64,000 nt of DNA from BQWY01 sp046351095. Lineage in GTDB: Bacteria; Nitrospirota; Nitrospiria; Nitrospirales; Nitrospiraceae. This document shows, piece after piece, positions 18,290-25,991 of this stretch; position 1 is the stretch's first letter; every line of letters begins with the position of its first letter. The notes beneath the pieces are model-generated. The model was not told where the DNA came from and ran no database searches. It saw nothing but the letters and a program-made list of their open reading frames with translations. Location: contig JAXLZC010000001.1 in NCBI GenBank assembly GCA_046351095.1, forward strand, positions 1,860,001 to 1,924,000, in the 5' to 3' direction. A program made the translations under genes and the position numbers.

Positions 18290-18303
18290 TGCTGCGTGCT
18301 GAG
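18289..18303 (+). repeat. Left 15-bp arm of inverted repeat
   Basis: GTGCTGCGTGCTGAG, perfectly inverted relative to 18714-18728. It overlaps the ubiE stop codon by one base. Confidence 0.8.
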
Positions 18304-18312
18304 TCCTCGGCA

Positions 18313-18744
18313 ATGAGTAAAATGATCTCGCGCTTTGAAGATCTCATCGCGTGGCAAAAGGCACGAGCTCTGCCCAAAACAATGTATCAGGTAACGACAA
18401 GCAGAAAGTTCTCAAGGGACTTCGGGCTATCCTCGCAACTGCAACGGGCCGCCGTCTCCGTGATGGCCAACATTGCTGAAGGGTTCGAGCGGAACCGCGC
18501 GGCAGAATTCCATCAGTACCTCTCCATTGCCAAGGGCTCTTGTGCAGAATTGCGGTCTCACCTGTATGTAGCCTTTGATGCCGGCTACCTTGATCTAAGC
18601 CGCTTCGACCAGTTGCTCGGCCAGGCCGAAGAGGTTGCGCGCCTCGTCGGCGGACTCTGCGTCGCCGTCCAACGCCACAAACAGTCGTCGATCGATTCCA
18701 CAACGACTCAGTCCTCAGCACGCAGCACCCAGCACAACGCATGA
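18313..18744 (+). CDS. Four-helix-bundle protein (23S rRNA IVS-protein family)
   Basis: About 143 aa from the ATG at 18313; a GTG at 18289 is a possible longer start. The family hallmarks are visible: FEDLIAWQKARAL at the start, then SSQLQRAAVSVMANIAEGFERN, EFHQYLSIAKGSCAELRSHLY and a LLGQAEEVARLVGGL helix. Homologues are encoded in intervening sequences of 23S rRNA genes and near diversity-generating elements. They form pentamers, and their role is not settled. The last 15 or so residues, Ser/Thr/Gln-rich, are translated from the right inverted repeat and look non-conserved. The end overlaps the next gene's ATG by 4 bp. Confidence 0.85.
   Translation: MSKMISRFEDLIAWQKARALPKTMYQVTTSRKFSRDFGLSSQLQRAAVSVMANIAEGFERNRAAEFHQYLSIAKGSCAELRSHLYVAFDAGYLDLSRFDQLLGQAEEVARLVGGLCVAVQRHKQSSIDSTTTQSSARSTQHNA
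18714..18728 (-). repeat. Right 15-bp arm of inverted repeat
   Basis: CTCAGCACGCAGCAC on the plus strand, inverted copy of 18289-18303. It ends 12 nt before the ATG of the radical SAM gene, in the place where a ribosome site would be expected. Confidence 0.8.
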
Positions 18745-20396
18745 TCAGTTCCATCCTCTACGTGTTTTTGCCCTGCAAGCAGGTCTACCCGCTTGGGGTG
18801 ACCTACTTGGCGGACTTCGTCCACCGGCGCTGTCCGGAGGTCCGTCAGCAGATCCTGGACCTCTCGCCCTTTCCGGCCGAGCAACGGTTGCAAGCCGTAC
18901 GCGATGCGGCCACGGCGTTTAAACCGGAGTTGGTCTGTTTCTCCTGGCGCGACATCCAGATTTTTTCGCCCCATGAAGGCGACAGCTCGCTCGAACATGC
19001 GTTCAACTTTTATTTCGCCAGCAATCCACTGAAGCGCATTACCGCTTCTGTCGAAGGCCTCCGCCAGCTCTACCGCTACTACACCCACATCCGGGCGAAT
19101 CTGTCGTACCCCTGGATGATCAGCAAAGAATTTCCGAAGGCAAAGATCATGATCGGCGGCGGGGCTTTCACGGCTTTTGCGGATCAATTGATCGAGAAAT
19201 TGCCGGAAGGTGTCGTCGGCATTTTAGGCGAGGGCGAGGACGCGATCGTGAAGGTGGTGCGCGGCGACTCGCTGGATGGCGAGCGCTACATCTATCGCGA
19301 GGGGAAACGCATCGTCAAAGGACAGCAGGGCGCCACCGTCTTGCTCGACACACAGACGGTCGACCTGCCGTACCTCACCTCGATCTTTCCGCAGTACCGC
19401 GACTATCTCGACGAATCCATCGGCGTGCAGACCAAACGCGGCTGCCCATACGACTGCGCGTTTTGTCTCTATCCGTATATAGAGGGAAAACGCGTCCGGT
19501 ATCGGCCGCCGGAGATGGTCGTCAAAGATATCTCGCAGCACTATCACCAGTGGGGTGCGCGGCGCTTTTGGTTCACCGACGCCCAGTTCATCACCGGGCG
19601 CGAGGCCTATCCGCAATGTACGGAGATCCTCGAACGCATCGTTTCGGAGAAGCTGGACATTCAATGGTCCGGCTATATCCGCACGTCGCTGATCACCCCC
19701 GAGTTGGCCAAGTTGATGGTGCGCTCGGGCGTGGGCGACCTGGAGGTGGCGATCACCTCCGGCTCGCAAGAGGTGCTCAACAACCTGCACATGGGCTTCA
19801 AGCTCGAGCGGCTGTACGACGGCTGTCGCTATCTGGCCGAGGCGGGCTTCAAGGGCAAGGTCATCCTGAACTACTCGCTCAATTCGCCAAAGGAGACTGA
19901 GGAGTCGCTGCTCCAAAGCGTGGAGTCGTATAAAAAGGTGGCGGCGATTCTGGGCGAAGAGCGCGTGTTCCCACTGATGTTTTTCCTCGGCATCCAACCG
20001 AACACGGATCTGGAGCAGCGGTTGCTGGAAGAGGGGTATCTGTCGGCCGGCTACAATCCGCTGATGTTGACGCCGACGAGTATCCGCAAACTGCTCTACA
20101 ATCCCGCGCCACTGAACAAGCTGATCGCAAAAGCCTGTCTCGCCGCCTGGGAAAAGAAGCAGGGCAGCCACGATCCGCGCGCCTGGACCGGTTCGCTCTC
20201 GCAGACGGAGCAGAGTACCGACGGCGGCGCCGCCATCGTGAAGCCGGCCTATGCCGACGGAAACTTAATCCGTGGGATCGAACAGAACTCCGGACGCGAC
20301 GCGCTGCTCAAACTCGAAGACATCTTACGCGCGCGACGCCCCTCGCCGACCGACGCCACCCAGGTGTCCGATACGGTCACAACCTCAACCTCGTAA
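18741..20396 (+). CDS. B12-binding-type radical SAM protein
   Basis: This 551-aa protein begins with a Rossmann-like cobalamin-binding-type region (1-190; IGGGAFTAFADQ, GILGEGEDAIVKV). The radical SAM core follows, with the 4Fe-4S cysteines C235-x3-C239-x2-C242 in GCPYDCAFCLYP. The conserved RRFWFTDAQFI segment and ITSGSQEVLNNLHMGF match the Elp3/MiaB-like core of B12-radical SAM enzymes. The N-terminal domain has no clear DxHxxG cobalamin motif, so cobalamin use is uncertain. The C-terminus (about 470-551) is low complexity. No ribosome site is seen; the upstream 12 nt abut an inverted-repeat arm. The substrate is unknown. Confidence 0.85.
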   Translation: MISSILYVFLPCKQVYPLGVTYLADFVHRRCPEVRQQILDLSPFPAEQRLQAVRDAATAFKPELVCFSWRDIQIFSPHEGDSSLEHAFNFYFASNPLKRITASVEGLRQLYRYYTHIRANLSYPWMISKEFPKAKIMIGGGAFTAFADQLIEKLPEGVVGILGEGEDAIVKVVRGDSLDGERYIYREGKRIVKGQQGATVLLDTQTVDLPYLTSIFPQYRDYLDESIGVQTKRGCPYDCAFCLYPYIEGKRVRYRPPEMVVKDISQHYHQWGARRFWFTDAQFITGREAYPQCTEILERIVSEKLDIQWSGYIRTSLITPELAKLMVRSGVGDLEVAITSGSQEVLNNLHMGFKLERLYDGCRYLAEAGFKGKVILNYSLNSPKETEESLLQSVESYKKVAAILGEERVFPLMFFLGIQPNTDLEQRLLEEGYLSAGYNPLMLTPTSIRKLLYNPAPLNKLIAKACLAAWEKKQGSHDPRAWTGSLSQTEQSTDGGAAIVKPAYADGNLIRGIEQNSGRDALLKLEDILRARRPSPTDATQVSDTVTTSTS

Positions 20397-20560
20397 CCGA
20401 CCGGTTCGAATCGACCAGTCACCACCTCTCGTCTTGCATTCCTTTTCTGGCCGATGCTATCATCGCCATTCTTTTACGCCGCCGACGTTCTAATCACTTG
20501 GAATTTCTGGAATTTCTCGCGCACGGCGGCGCTCAGGGTTTCTCCGAAGGAGGCGTGTCG

Positions 20561-22687
20561 ATGTATAAGACGATCTATATCCCAGTCGACAATTCGGACC
20601 ATTCGAATACGGCTGTCGACCTGGGCATTGAGCTGGCGAAGACCTTCGGGTCGAAGATCGTGGGCAGCCACGTCTACGCCGCCAAGATGCACGACAAACG
20701 CTTCAAGCAAATGGAGGCCGGTCTCCCCGAGGAATATCATGACGAGAAGGAACTCGATCGGCAGCGCCAGATTCACGATTCGTTGATCACGCGCGGCCTG
20801 CAGATCATCACCGACTCGTATCTCGACTACGTCGATAAACGCTGCACCGAAGCCAACCTGCCGCTCGAACGCCGCTCGCTCGAAGGCCGCAATTGGAAAG
20901 TGTTGGTTGAAGACATCGCCACCAGCGGCTACGACCTCGTCATCATGGGCGCGCTCGGCGTCGGTGCCGTGAAAGACAGCGTCATCGGCAGCAATACGGA
21001 GCGCGTCATTCGCCGCGTGCGCAACTCCGACATGTTCATCGTCAAGGACACGAAACCCGCCATCGGCGGCAAGATCGTCGTTGCGGTGGACGGCAGCCCC
21101 TACTCCTTCGGCGGCCTGATGACCGGCCTGCAGTTGGGCAAGGCGCTGAACATGCCGGTGGAAGCCATCTCCGCCTTCGATCCGTACTTTCACTATGCCG
21201 CCTTCCACAGCATCTCCGGCGTGTTGAACGAAGAAGCCGGCAAGGTCTTCCGTTTCAAGGAACAAGAGAAGCTCCACGAAGAGATCATCGACAGCGGGTT
21301 GGCGAAGATCTATCAGTCCCACCTCGACATCTCACGCGAAGTGGCGCAGGCCGAAAACTCCGACATTAAGACTACGCTGCTGGACGGCAAGGCGTTCGAA
21401 AAGATCATTCAATACGTCCGTAAGGAACAGCCCTGGCTCCTGATCGTCGGCCGCATCGGCGTCCACAGCGACGAAGATATGGATATCGGCAGCAACTGCG
21501 AGAACCTCTTGCGCAGCGCGCCGTGCAACGTCTTGGTATCCAACCGGAAGTACGTACCGCCGATCGACACCCAAGCCGAATATACGATCGCGTGGACGGA
21601 AGAAGCGCTGCAGCGTATGGAGCGGATTCCCGTGTTCGCTCGCGGCGTCGCCAAAACCGCCATCCATCGTTACGCCATCGAAAAGGGTCATACGATCATC
21701 AGCAATTCTGTCGTGGATTCCGCCGTCGGCCACATCCTGCCGAAGGGCGCGATGGACGCCATGCGCGCGCTCGGCGGCAACTTGGACGCAGCCGGGATCG
21801 ACCGCAACAAGATGCAGGCGGACGACTCCGTCGCCCAAGATCTGATGGGCGGCACGCTGCGCGGCATGATGAATCAAGTCGTCGAAGAGAAGCCCGCCGT
21901 GTCGGCCAACACCCAGGCCTATCTCGACCGCATGAGCCAGAACTATTTTGTCTGTGACGGCTGCGGCTACGTCGGCAAGGGCGACACGCCGGTCAAGTGT
22001 CCGGTCTGCGGCGCCGAAGGCGCACGCTTCAAGCAAGTGGACAAGTCCATTTTCGACGCCGCCGCGAAGGCGGAAGGTGGAATCGAAACGGAACTCGCCT
22101 ACGACGACGTCCCGATGCAATGGACCAAGGAAGCGAAGGAAGCGATCCGTGCAGTCCCAGCCGGATTCCAACGCCGACGCGCCAAGGCCAAGATCGAAAA
22201 GACTGCGCGCAAACTCGGCATGACGACCATCACACTCGAATACGCGTCGCCGATGATCAAAGAAGCAGCCGCAGAAAATTACGAGCCGATCTTCGCGAAC
22301 AAAGGCACCGGCGTTTCTGCCCAAGCAGAAGCCCTCGTGGCCGATGCCGCACGCGAACAGCCCCCTGCCAATGGAAACGGCCATGCGAACGGAAACGGCA
22401 ATGGGAATGGTCACGTCGCCGCACCGGCACCGTCCGCGACAGCGGACGCCCAAGGCTACACCTGGACGCCGGAAGCGCAGGCGCGCCTGGAACGTGCACC
22501 GGAAGGCTTTATGCGAGATTGCACGCGCACACTGATCTTGCGTCACGCGGAAAAAATCGGCGCCACACTCATCACGATCGAAGTTGCCACTGAAGGGATC
22601 GAGGACTCCAAGAAGTACATGGAGGAAGCGCTCAAGACCGGCAACCTCAAGTCGATCATTGCCGACCTGACCGGGAAGAAGGCCTAA
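20561..22687 (+). CDS. Tandem universal-stress protein with zinc ribbon and three PCP_red domains
   Basis: An AAGGAGG site 8 nt upstream selects the ATG at 20561 (708 aa). There are two UspA domains (about 1-155 and 170-330). PCP_red 1 starts near Trp345 (AWTEEALQRMERIPVFARG). A rubredoxin-like ribbon has C465, C468, C480 and C483. PCP_red 2 starts near Trp521 and PCP_red 3 near Trp635, after an Asn/Gly/His linker (about 604-625). PCP_red is named from the C-terminal domain of the light-independent protochlorophyllide reductase subunit B. Its presence with USP domains in a window with no photosynthesis genes suggests a binding or docking role. The USP domains lack an obvious full ATP-binding GxxG-S signature. 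A C-terminal radical SAM partner with PCP_red follows. Confidence 0.88.
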   Translation: MYKTIYIPVDNSDHSNTAVDLGIELAKTFGSKIVGSHVYAAKMHDKRFKQMEAGLPEEYHDEKELDRQRQIHDSLITRGLQIITDSYLDYVDKRCTEANLPLERRSLEGRNWKVLVEDIATSGYDLVIMGALGVGAVKDSVIGSNTERVIRRVRNSDMFIVKDTKPAIGGKIVVAVDGSPYSFGGLMTGLQLGKALNMPVEAISAFDPYFHYAAFHSISGVLNEEAGKVFRFKEQEKLHEEIIDSGLAKIYQSHLDISREVAQAENSDIKTTLLDGKAFEKIIQYVRKEQPWLLIVGRIGVHSDEDMDIGSNCENLLRSAPCNVLVSNRKYVPPIDTQAEYTIAWTEEALQRMERIPVFARGVAKTAIHRYAIEKGHTIISNSVVDSAVGHILPKGAMDAMRALGGNLDAAGIDRNKMQADDSVAQDLMGGTLRGMMNQVVEEKPAVSANTQAYLDRMSQNYFVCDGCGYVGKGDTPVKCPVCGAEGARFKQVDKSIFDAAAKAEGGIETELAYDDVPMQWTKEAKEAIRAVPAGFQRRRAKAKIEKTARKLGMTTITLEYASPMIKEAAAENYEPIFANKGTGVSAQAEALVADAAREQPPANGNGHANGNGNGNGHVAAPAPSATADAQGYTWTPEAQARLERAPEGFMRDCTRTLILRHAEKIGATLITIEVATEGIEDSKKYMEEALKTGNLKSIIADLTGKKA

Positions 22688-22714
22688 CCTTCGGTCAGGC
22701 AATGTTCAGTGCTC

Positions 22715-22796
22715 AATGTTGAATGTTCAAAGGCGAGGCGCCGCTCACCTTGCGCTCGGCCGACCATTATGCATTCATCACTTAACATTCAACATT
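22715..22796. repeat. 13-bp inverted repeat pair between USP and radical SAM genes
   Basis: AATGTTGAATGTT (22715-22727) and AACATTCAACATT (22784-22796) are perfect inverted copies with 56 bp between them. The right arm ends 13 nt before the ATG at 22810, the same placement as the repeat before the other radical SAM gene. It has no coding content. It could be a hairpin, a terminator or an empty relic of a repeat-bounded insert. Confidence 0.65.
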
Positions 22797-22809
22797 CCGC
22801 ATCATAAGC

Positions 22810-24201
22810 ATGGGTAAATCGCTTCCGATCTTTAATCTGTCCGGCCTCTCCGACCAATTCGGCGCGTTCGCCGGGCAGATTCAAAAATTCATGTCGAACC
22901 CCTTGCCCATGGCAACGCCGGGGCCTGGGGACGGACGCACCGTCGACGACTTCAAGCCGTACCTGATCGCGCTGAATCTCACGAAGCGCTGCAACCTCAA
23001 GTGCTCGCATTGCTACCTTGACGCCACCACCAAGGCCGGCGGCGCCCACGACGAGCTGACGACAGAAGAAAGCATCCGCCTGATCGACCAAATCGCCGAG
23101 GTCAATCGCGGCTGTCTTTTGGTCATTACCGGCGGCGAACCTCTGGTGCGCCCCGACATCTTAGATATCGCGCGGCATGCGGTCGGCCAAGGGTTCATCG
23201 TCGTGTTCGGCACGAACGGCATGTTGATCGACGATGCAATGGCGAAGACCCTCGTGGATATCGGCGTGATGGGCGTCGGCATCAGCATCGACTCGCTCGA
23301 CAAACACAAGCACGACCATTTCCGCGGCGTCCATGGCGCCTGGGAAGAAGCCGTAGCCGGCATCGAAGCCTGCAAACGCAACGGCCTGCAGTTCCAGATC
23401 CATTTCAGCGCGCAGCCGATGAATTACAAAGAGCTGCCCGACGTCATCCAATGGGCGCACGACCTCGGCGCGCGTGTCGTGAATATCTTCTTCATGGTCT
23501 GCACGGGGCGCGGCGAAGAGCTGACCGACATCACGCCTGAACAGTATGAAGAAGTGCTGACCTACTTGATCGACTGTCAGGATCGCTACAAGGACATGCT
23601 GGTACGAGCGCGCTGCGCGCCGCACTTCAAGCGCCTGGCCTACGAACGCGATCCGAATTCGCCGCTCACGAAGGCTACGGGCTACATGGGCGGCGGCTGC
23701 TTGGCCGCAACGAACTATGCCCGCGTGACCCCGAACGGCGAGCTTACGCCCTGCCCATACATGCCGCTCTCCGCCGGGAATGTCCGAGAGAAGAGCTTCG
23801 TCGACCTCTGGGAAGGATCCTCCGTATTCGATTCGTTCCGGTATCCACAACTCAAAGGCAAATGCGGCGATTGCGAATACAGCGAGATCTGCGGCGGCTG
23901 CCGCGCCCGCCCCTACGTCGACCATGGCGATTGGATGGATGCGGACGAATGGTGCCTCTATACACCCAAAGGCGGCGATAAGATCCAAGTCGCCTTTAAC
24001 GTGCCGGAAGAATCGGAAGTGACGTGGGACACGGCAGCTGAAACGCGGCTCAGTCGCATTCCGTACTTTCTCCGCGCGATGGTAAAAAAAGGTGTCGAGC
24101 GGCAGGCGCGCGAACGGGGCCTGACCGTCGTCACCGTTGAGCTGATGGAAGAGCTGCGCAAAAAGCGCTTCGGCAACGACGCCCCCGTGTTTAAGTTTTA
24201 A
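22810..24201 (+). CDS. SPASM radical SAM protein with C-terminal PCP_red domain
   Basis: This 463-aa protein has the radical SAM cluster C61-x3-C65-x2-C68 in TKRCNLKCSHCYLD, followed by ITGGEPLVRPD and SIDSLDKHKHDHFRG. The SPASM region contributes auxiliary-cluster cysteines: C297, C315, C352, C355, C361, C364 and C382. The layout resembles the heme d1/heme b enzymes NirJ and AhbD and peptide-modifying enzymes. Residues about 405-455 (VTWDTAAETRLSRIPYFLRAM) form a PCP_red domain like those of the preceding gene. The chemistry may be on a tetrapyrrole or a peptide; the sequence alone does not decide. No ribosome site is visible before the ATG. Confidence 0.88.
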   Translation: MGKSLPIFNLSGLSDQFGAFAGQIQKFMSNPLPMATPGPGDGRTVDDFKPYLIALNLTKRCNLKCSHCYLDATTKAGGAHDELTTEESIRLIDQIAEVNRGCLLVITGGEPLVRPDILDIARHAVGQGFIVVFGTNGMLIDDAMAKTLVDIGVMGVGISIDSLDKHKHDHFRGVHGAWEEAVAGIEACKRNGLQFQIHFSAQPMNYKELPDVIQWAHDLGARVVNIFFMVCTGRGEELTDITPEQYEEVLTYLIDCQDRYKDMLVRARCAPHFKRLAYERDPNSPLTKATGYMGGGCLAATNYARVTPNGELTPCPYMPLSAGNVREKSFVDLWEGSSVFDSFRYPQLKGKCGDCEYSEICGGCRARPYVDHGDWMDADEWCLYTPKGGDKIQVAFNVPEESEVTWDTAAETRLSRIPYFLRAMVKKGVERQARERGLTVVTVELMEELRKKRFGNDAPVFKF

Positions 24202-24294
24202 GCGGTCGGAGCGCTTGTCGTCTGAAGAACCACGCTCCACGCGGGCACAGGTTCCACGGCGCCGACCGATCATGACCCACGCATTGCGGCACGT

Positions 24295-24828
24295 ATGGAC
24301 GCGCTTCGCACTCTTCTGACCGACCCCAACGCCCTTCTCCCCATCCTGAACCATTGGCTGCATCTGCTCGCAGCCATCGTCTGGATCGGCGGGTTAGCGT
24401 TCCTCGTCCTCGTCGTGACACCGGGCCTCCAGCAGAGTGTGGCGCGTGAGCACGTCAAACCCATCGGCGACGCCCTCTACCGACACTACAAAAAAATCAT
24501 CGGCATCGCCCTCACGGTGATTTTGTTCACCGGCGGTATGAACCTCCACTACATCAACAACATGATGGTGGGGCAACTCGGCGAGATGGGTGGTGTGGCG
24601 CACAACGCCAAATACCTCACCATCCTCTTCATCAAACTCACCCTGGTCCTCGTCGTCCTCACCCTGTTCCTCTATACGATCGTCTTCACGACCGACCGCA
24701 CCGGCGACGAAGACGAACTCGAACAGCTCGACCAATTCCACGAACCCATCCCGTTCCAACGTCTCGGGTTCCTCCTCGGCGCGCTCATCATCCTGTGCGC
24801 CGCCGGGTTGAAGTACCTCCACTTCTAG
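24295..24828 (+). CDS. CopD-like integral membrane protein
   Basis: The protein has 177 aa with four or five membrane segments. The N-terminal LNHWLHLLAAIVWIGGLAFLVLV is typical of the CopD / HemJ-like family, which keeps conserved membrane His residues for heme or copper. The loop at about 135-150 is strongly acidic. It closes the plus-strand radical SAM / PCP_red cluster after a 93-bp gap, so a redox or heme-related role in that cluster is plausible but not shown. No ribosome site is obvious at the ATG. Confidence 0.75.
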   Translation: MDALRTLLTDPNALLPILNHWLHLLAAIVWIGGLAFLVLVVTPGLQQSVAREHVKPIGDALYRHYKKIIGIALTVILFTGGMNLHYINNMMVGQLGEMGGVAHNAKYLTILFIKLTLVLVVLTLFLYTIVFTTDRTGDEDELEQLDQFHEPIPFQRLGFLLGALIILCAAGLKYLHF

Positions 24829-25130
24829 CTGTTCATCCACACTCGCGCTTCCGCACAATCTAATACCACTGCCCGGTGGCTCCGTTATCCAATTGGATAC
24901 GGCAGCCGTCGAATTCGATACATCGCCCCGCCACGACTGCGTGCCGCGACAGGGCTCTTTGCGTTCTCCCTCGCTAACATCCTAAAAATACAGTCGTTTT
25001 TTGCCTGGCCCTCGCTCACTCCCCACATCAAACAAATGGCACGGGGGTTGCTGAAGACCTTCAGCATAGGGCGCAGCATGGATGTATTCGATCAACACGC
25101 GGCCTCGAACAACGGCGCAGGACGACTACG
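24829..25130. other. Intergenic stretch with a 14-bp palindrome
   Basis: I see no gene in these 302 bp. The clearest structure is the perfect palindrome TATCCAATTGGATA at 24886-24899, operator-sized. No consensus promoter or T-rich terminator is obvious. Confidence 0.4.
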
Positions 25131-25307
25131 ATGGATGCGGTGGCGATGGGATTGTGCGGCGGAATCGTGGTGTTGCTGTGGTTCCTCGGAGTGATGCTCA
25201 CTGAGGACGGCACGGAATATTCCCTTCCGTGCTCGCCCCAGCGCAACGGGCCTCACTCGCAATCCCAGGCCGGGCACTGCCTGCATACGTCTATCAGTAC
25301 GGTATAG
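25131..25307 (+). CDS. Possible single-TM small protein
   Basis: This 58-codon frame from the ATG at 25131 encodes one convincing membrane segment (residues 7-24, CGGIVVLLWFLGVML) and then a polar tail with three Cys. A weak CAGGA lies 9 nt upstream. It sits 46 bp before the ribbon-helix-helix gene on the same strand. I know no family for it. It may be a real small membrane protein or chance. Confidence 0.3.
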   Translation: MDAVAMGLCGGIVVLLWFLGVMLTEDGTEYSLPCSPQRNGPHSQSQAGHCLHTSISTV

Positions 25308-25353
25308 GCCGGAACACATCGGTTGCACTATTCACCTCAGTAAGGAGACAGCC

Positions 25354-25737
25354 ATGGAAGGCCACGACAGCAGCAGCTCGGTCCTGGATGACCCGCAGTA
25401 CGCGCACGCGATGACACACCGCATGGGCACGCCGACACCACGACGAGGCGGCAGCAAAAACCTGCGCGTAACCTTGAATCTGCCGGCTCCGCTCTTGGAC
25501 CGCCTGCGGAACACGGTCTATTGGACTCCAGGCCTTACCCTAACCGCCTTGATCAAGGGCGCGTTACAGGAAGCTATTACCGACTTCGAAACCAAACAGG
25601 GCCACCCGTTCCCCACCCGTCTCTCGGAACTTAAATCGGGACGGCCGCGCAAACGCACACAGACACATACGATGCGCCACCCCTTCGACGGGCGGCGCCC
25701 GATGCACCTGTCGGACGGCGCTGGCCACGCCAACTGA
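25354..25737 (+). CDS. Small ribbon-helix-helix-like DNA-binding protein
   Basis: 127 aa; AAGGAG lies 7 nt before the ATG. The core (about 36-90) reads LRVTLNLPAPLLDRLRNTVY, a beta-strand plus helix typical of ribbon-helix-helix proteins, followed by LTALIKGALQEAITDFE and a basic LKSGRPRKR tail. Such proteins bind operator DNA as dimers, and related ones occur on plasmids and in accessory regions. The N- and C-terminal arms are low complexity. A strong hairpin follows the stop, then the TonB receptor gene. Confidence 0.6.
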   Translation: MEGHDSSSSVLDDPQYAHAMTHRMGTPTPRRGGSKNLRVTLNLPAPLLDRLRNTVYWTPGLTLTALIKGALQEAITDFETKQGHPFPTRLSELKSGRPRKRTQTHTMRHPFDGRRPMHLSDGAGHAN

Positions 25738-25762
25738 GGCGACCTGAGCCGTCTCCATCCGC

Positions 25763-25799
25763 CACGCCCACGCCGGCCGCCAAGGCCGCCGTGGGCGTG
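25763..25799. terminator. Strong hairpin after the ribbon-helix-helix gene
   Basis: CACGCCCACG (25763-25772) pairs with CGTGGGCGTG (25790-25799). Inside, CGGCC and GGCCG extend the stem after one C/C mismatch, leaving a 5-nt loop. There is no clear U tract. It sits 26 bp after the stop codon. Confidence 0.55.
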
Positions 25800-25991
25800 T
25801 GGGCATTGCCTGATTGTATCTAATCGTTTACACTTATCGTCCCGACACAGATACACGGCAGCGTCCCACTCCCCACACAACGAGGATGACCGCGTGCCCG
25901 TTGCAGCGAACCGTCCTACGATCCGCTCGCACCGCGGGAGTCGTATCCCCGCTCCCGGCATCCGTGCGAACACGCCGTTTGCCCATTCCCG

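Larger units (their letters stand above)
18289..18728 (+). mobile_element. Inverted-repeat-bounded insert carrying a four-helix-bundle gene
   Basis: GTGCTGCGTGCTGAG (18289-18303) and its exact reverse complement CTCAGCACGCAGCAC (18714-18728) bracket a 440-bp segment whose only gene is a 23S-IVS-type four-helix-bundle protein. The left arm begins at the last base of the ubiE stop codon, and the right arm ends 12 nt before the next ATG. Intervening sequences in 23S rRNA likewise are stem-closed and can encode this protein family. That this copy is mobile is inference. Confidence 0.5.

Noticed and set aside
20395..20425. A GGTTCGAATC-like T-arm near 20404, as in a tRNA
   Set aside because: The flanking 5-bp stem does not pair (ACCGG against CGACC), and no acceptor, D-arm or anticodon stem can be drawn around it.
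22360..22440. Tandem repeat or CRISPR-like array suggested by repeated GGAAACGGCAATGG-type words
   Set aside because: It is in-frame coding low-complexity (Asn/Gly/His linker), without spacers or uniform repeat length.
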